Positions 31,981 to 33,730 of a DNA stretch of 33,730 nucleotides are shown here, piece after piece. The notes below the pieces were generated by a model. It saw only the letters and a list, made by a program, of their open reading frames with translations. It did no database searches and was not told where the DNA came from. Source of the stretch: an uncultured Prevotellaceae bacterium (GTDB lineage: Bacteria > Bacteroidota > Bacteroidia > Bacteroidales > Bacteroidaceae); the NCBI GenBank assembly GCA_946404865.1, contig CAMJFC010000031.1, positions 1-33,730 on the forward strand, written 5' to 3'. A program made the position numbers and the translations under genes. Position 1 is the stretch's first letter. Each line of letters begins with the position of its first letter.

Positions 31981-33730
31981 AAACCAACAACACCCAAGAA
32001 AATCCGGAATCCGAGAAAAGGATGGACCTAATAGGGCTATTGCGCAACATCATTCCTTTCGTCAAGCCCTATAAATGGTTAGTGGCCGCCACACTCATTC
32101 TGACCTTTGTCGGTTCACTCATGGCACAGGTCAATGCCGTGGTGCTCGACCGCGCCGTCGATGCCATCAACGCACTCATCCAGACCGACTTCGTCTGGAC
32201 TGCCGCAGCCAAGATTCTCGTCACCATCACCATCATCCTGTTAGGAAAAGAGCTGCTCTCGGCAGTGGTCACCTTCGCCCAGCGCTTTTTAGGACAAAAG
32301 ATGCGCATCTACATCAGCCGCGACTTGTCGCTGCGCGTGGTCGAACGGATGCTGTCGTTCCGCATGGCGTTTTTCTCCGCCGCCGACAACGAGACGGGTA
32401 AGTTGCAGTCGCGCATCGACCGTGGTGTGATGAGTCTGAGCAACACCGTCAACAACCTGTTCATCGAGATTCTTCCCCTCTTCACCAGTGCCATCCTGGC
32501 GCTTGCACTGATGTTCATGGCCAATGTGTATGTGGGCTTGGTGGCATTGTGCATCGTCCCCATCTATTTCTATATCACCTATCTGCAAGCCAAACGGCTG
32601 AAGGGATGGCGGCGCGGTGTCTTTGGCAGTCACCAAGCGGTGAGCCAAGGCATCCTCAACATCATTGAGAGCATCAGTGTCATCAAATCATTCAACCGCG
32701 AGGAGATAGAGTCGGCAAGACAGGCCGACATTCAGCGGCAAATGACCGACCAGCAGATGAACACCCGCCGGTTGAGTTATATCTTCGACGGGGCGAAGAG
32801 TTTCCTCGAACAGATTGGCACCGTGCTCATCATCATCCTCACCGCCTACCTGGTACTGACCGACTACCCGGGCATGACCATCGGTAAAATCATGTACCAT
32901 GTGTTGCTGTTCAACAATGTGAGTGCGCCCATCCGCCAACTGCACCGCATCTACGATGATATGAACGATGCGCTCATCTATGCCGAGGGCTTCTTTGGCA
33001 TCCTGCACGCTGACAAGGAGGTGGAGGATTCCGGAAAATATCACCCCGAGACGGTGAAGGGCGATTTCTGCATGAAGGATGTGACCTTCACCTACAGCAA
33101 CGGCACACAAGCGCTGACCGATGTCAACCTGCGCATCGAACCGGGAAAAATCACGGCCTTGGTGGGTCTGAGCGGTGCGGGCAAGAGCACCATCGTCAAC
33201 CTGTTGGACAAATTCTACCACCCCGACTGTGGCAGTATCACCCTCGACGGGGTTGACCTGCATGAGTGGGACACACAGTGGTTGCGCGACAATGTGGGTC
33301 TGGTGCTTCAGAAGAACCATATCTTCAGCGGCACCATTGAGGAGAACATCCGCTACGGCAACCCTTCTGCCACCCACGAAGAGGTGGAGGAAGCAGCCCG
33401 CAAAGCCTATATCTACGACCAGATTATGGATCTGCCCAAGGGTTTTGAGTCGCAAGCCCTGCAACTCAGTGGCGGTCAGCAACAGCGCATCGCCATCGCG
33501 CGTATGTTCCTAAAGAATCCACCCATCATTTTCCTCGACGAGCCCACTGCCAGTCTCGATGCCATCGCCACCGAGCAAATCAAGGCGAGCATCGATGCCA
33601 TCAAATCGGGACGTACGGTCATTATCATCTCGCACAACATCGGACAGATTATCGATGCTGACCAGATTTACGTGCTGCAGCAGGGTCATGTGGTGCAAAA
33701 AGGAAGCCCTGCCGAGGTGTATCAGCAGGG
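31977..33730 (+). CDS. ABC exporter, fused membrane and ATPase domains (3' end outside window)
   Basis: The ATG at 31977 opens a frame that continues past the window edge (584 codons seen). The first ~300 residues are a type I exporter membrane domain of about six TM helices (IIPFVKPYKWLVAATLILTF onward, with ERMLSFRMAFFSAADNETGKLQSRI). The ATPase domain begins about residue 360. Its Walker A is GLSGAGKST at 397, the Q-loop lies in VLQKNHIFSGTIEENI, the signature LSGGQ is at 497, Walker B is IIFLDEP followed by TASLD, and the switch is ISHN. The G-x-x-G stretch usually found just before LSGGQ is shortened (KGFESQALQLSGGQ). It could export a lipid, peptide or small molecule; context ties it to the TonB receptor pair. 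Confidence 0.93.
   Translation, partial: MKTNNTQENPESEKRMDLIGLLRNIIPFVKPYKWLVAATLILTFVGSLMAQVNAVVLDRAVDAINALIQTDFVWTAAAKILVTITIILLGKELLSAVVTFAQRFLGQKMRIYISRDLSLRVVERMLSFRMAFFSAADNETGKLQSRIDRGVMSLSNTVNNLFIEILPLFTSAILALALMFMANVYVGLVALCIVPIYFYITYLQAKRLKGWRRGVFGSHQAVSQGILNIIESISVIKSFNREEIESARQADIQRQMTDQQMNTRRLSYIFDGAKSFLEQIGTVLIIILTAYLVLTDYPGMTIGKIMYHVLLFNNVSAPIRQLHRIYDDMNDALIYAEGFFGILHADKEVEDSGKYHPETVKGDFCMKDVTFTYSNGTQALTDVNLRIEPGKITALVGLSGAGKSTIVNLLDKFYHPDCGSITLDGVDLHEWDTQWLRDNVGLVLQKNHIFSGTIEENIRYGNPSATHEEVEEAARKAYIYDQIMDLPKGFESQALQLSGGQQQRIAIARMFLKNPPIIFLDEPTASLDAIATEQIKASIDAIKSGRTVIIISHNIGQIIDADQIYVLQQGHVVQKGSPAEVYQQ

Noticed and set aside
33430..33480. Frameshift in the ABC exporter near the signature motif
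   Set aside because: The stretch before LSGGQ looks short compared with typical exporters, but the frame is continuous through Walker B and the switch motif, so a natural shortening is more likely.
1..33730. tRNA, rRNA, insertion sequence or riboswitch
   Set aside because: I looked in the larger gaps and saw no cloverleaf-like sequence, transposase frame, terminal inverted repeats or recognisable aptamer; a dedicated search (tRNAscan, Rfam) was not possible here.

Overview
The window looks like a chromosomal segment of a Bacteroidota bacterium, most likely order Bacteroidales and Prevotella-like. The reasons are: Bacteroidota-type promoters (a TAnnTTTG -7 box, often with a TTTG -33 box 18-20 nt upstream) and no clear Shine-Dalgarno sites; DUF1573, DUF3078, DUF4421 and DUF4249 proteins; a PorT-like barrel; a type B T9SS C-terminal domain; a TonB-dependent receptor; and a ComEC that ends without the metallo-beta-lactamase domain. 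I saw no rRNA, tRNA, CRISPR array, transposase or integrase. The genus is an inference.

Layout. 1-3102 (minus strand): the start of a secreted protein, then an orphan vsr mismatch endonuclease, a HAD phosphatase and two tandem deoxynucleoside kinases. 3218-5239: a DUF1573 secreted protein (+) converges on a DUF3078 barrel (-). 5314-15078 (+): yidC, an S9 dipeptidyl-peptidase-like enzyme, an MFSD1-like MFS transporter, a small secreted protein and two tandem Dcu-type C4-dicarboxylate transporters. No internal promoter or forward hairpin terminator is visible in that stretch, which suggests one long transcript linking peptide use to dicarboxylate exchange. 15127-19924 (-): a LysM plus periplasmic-binding-fold protein, a PorT-like barrel, a POT-family transporter and a DUF4421 protein. 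20018-23593 (+): a type B T9SS cargo gene overlapping uvrA.

23634-27292 (+) holds the most unusual part: six consecutive small exported helical proteins of one family, sharing an AEGANWxxxQW-type core. The first four each have their own well-formed promoter, the first three are each closed by a hairpin terminator, and the last two follow without a promoter. They appear to have grown by two ~0.72 kb tandem duplications followed by divergence. I do not recognise a function. The sixth converges on and overlaps comEC (-). 28902 to the end (+) is a TonB-dependent receptor, a DUF4249 lipoprotein and an ABC exporter cut by the window edge.

A second window-wide pattern is a set of degenerate short-unit repeat tracts in the gaps between genes (about 929-1045, 2377-2421, 3777-3852, 9466-9636, 11285-11325, 11958-12074, 18423-18486). 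Several share units with each other, some start inside a stop codon, and in the co-directional gaps the RNA strand is C-rich and G-poor while the template strand is G-rich. They are candidates for Rho-loading or G-quadruplex elements.
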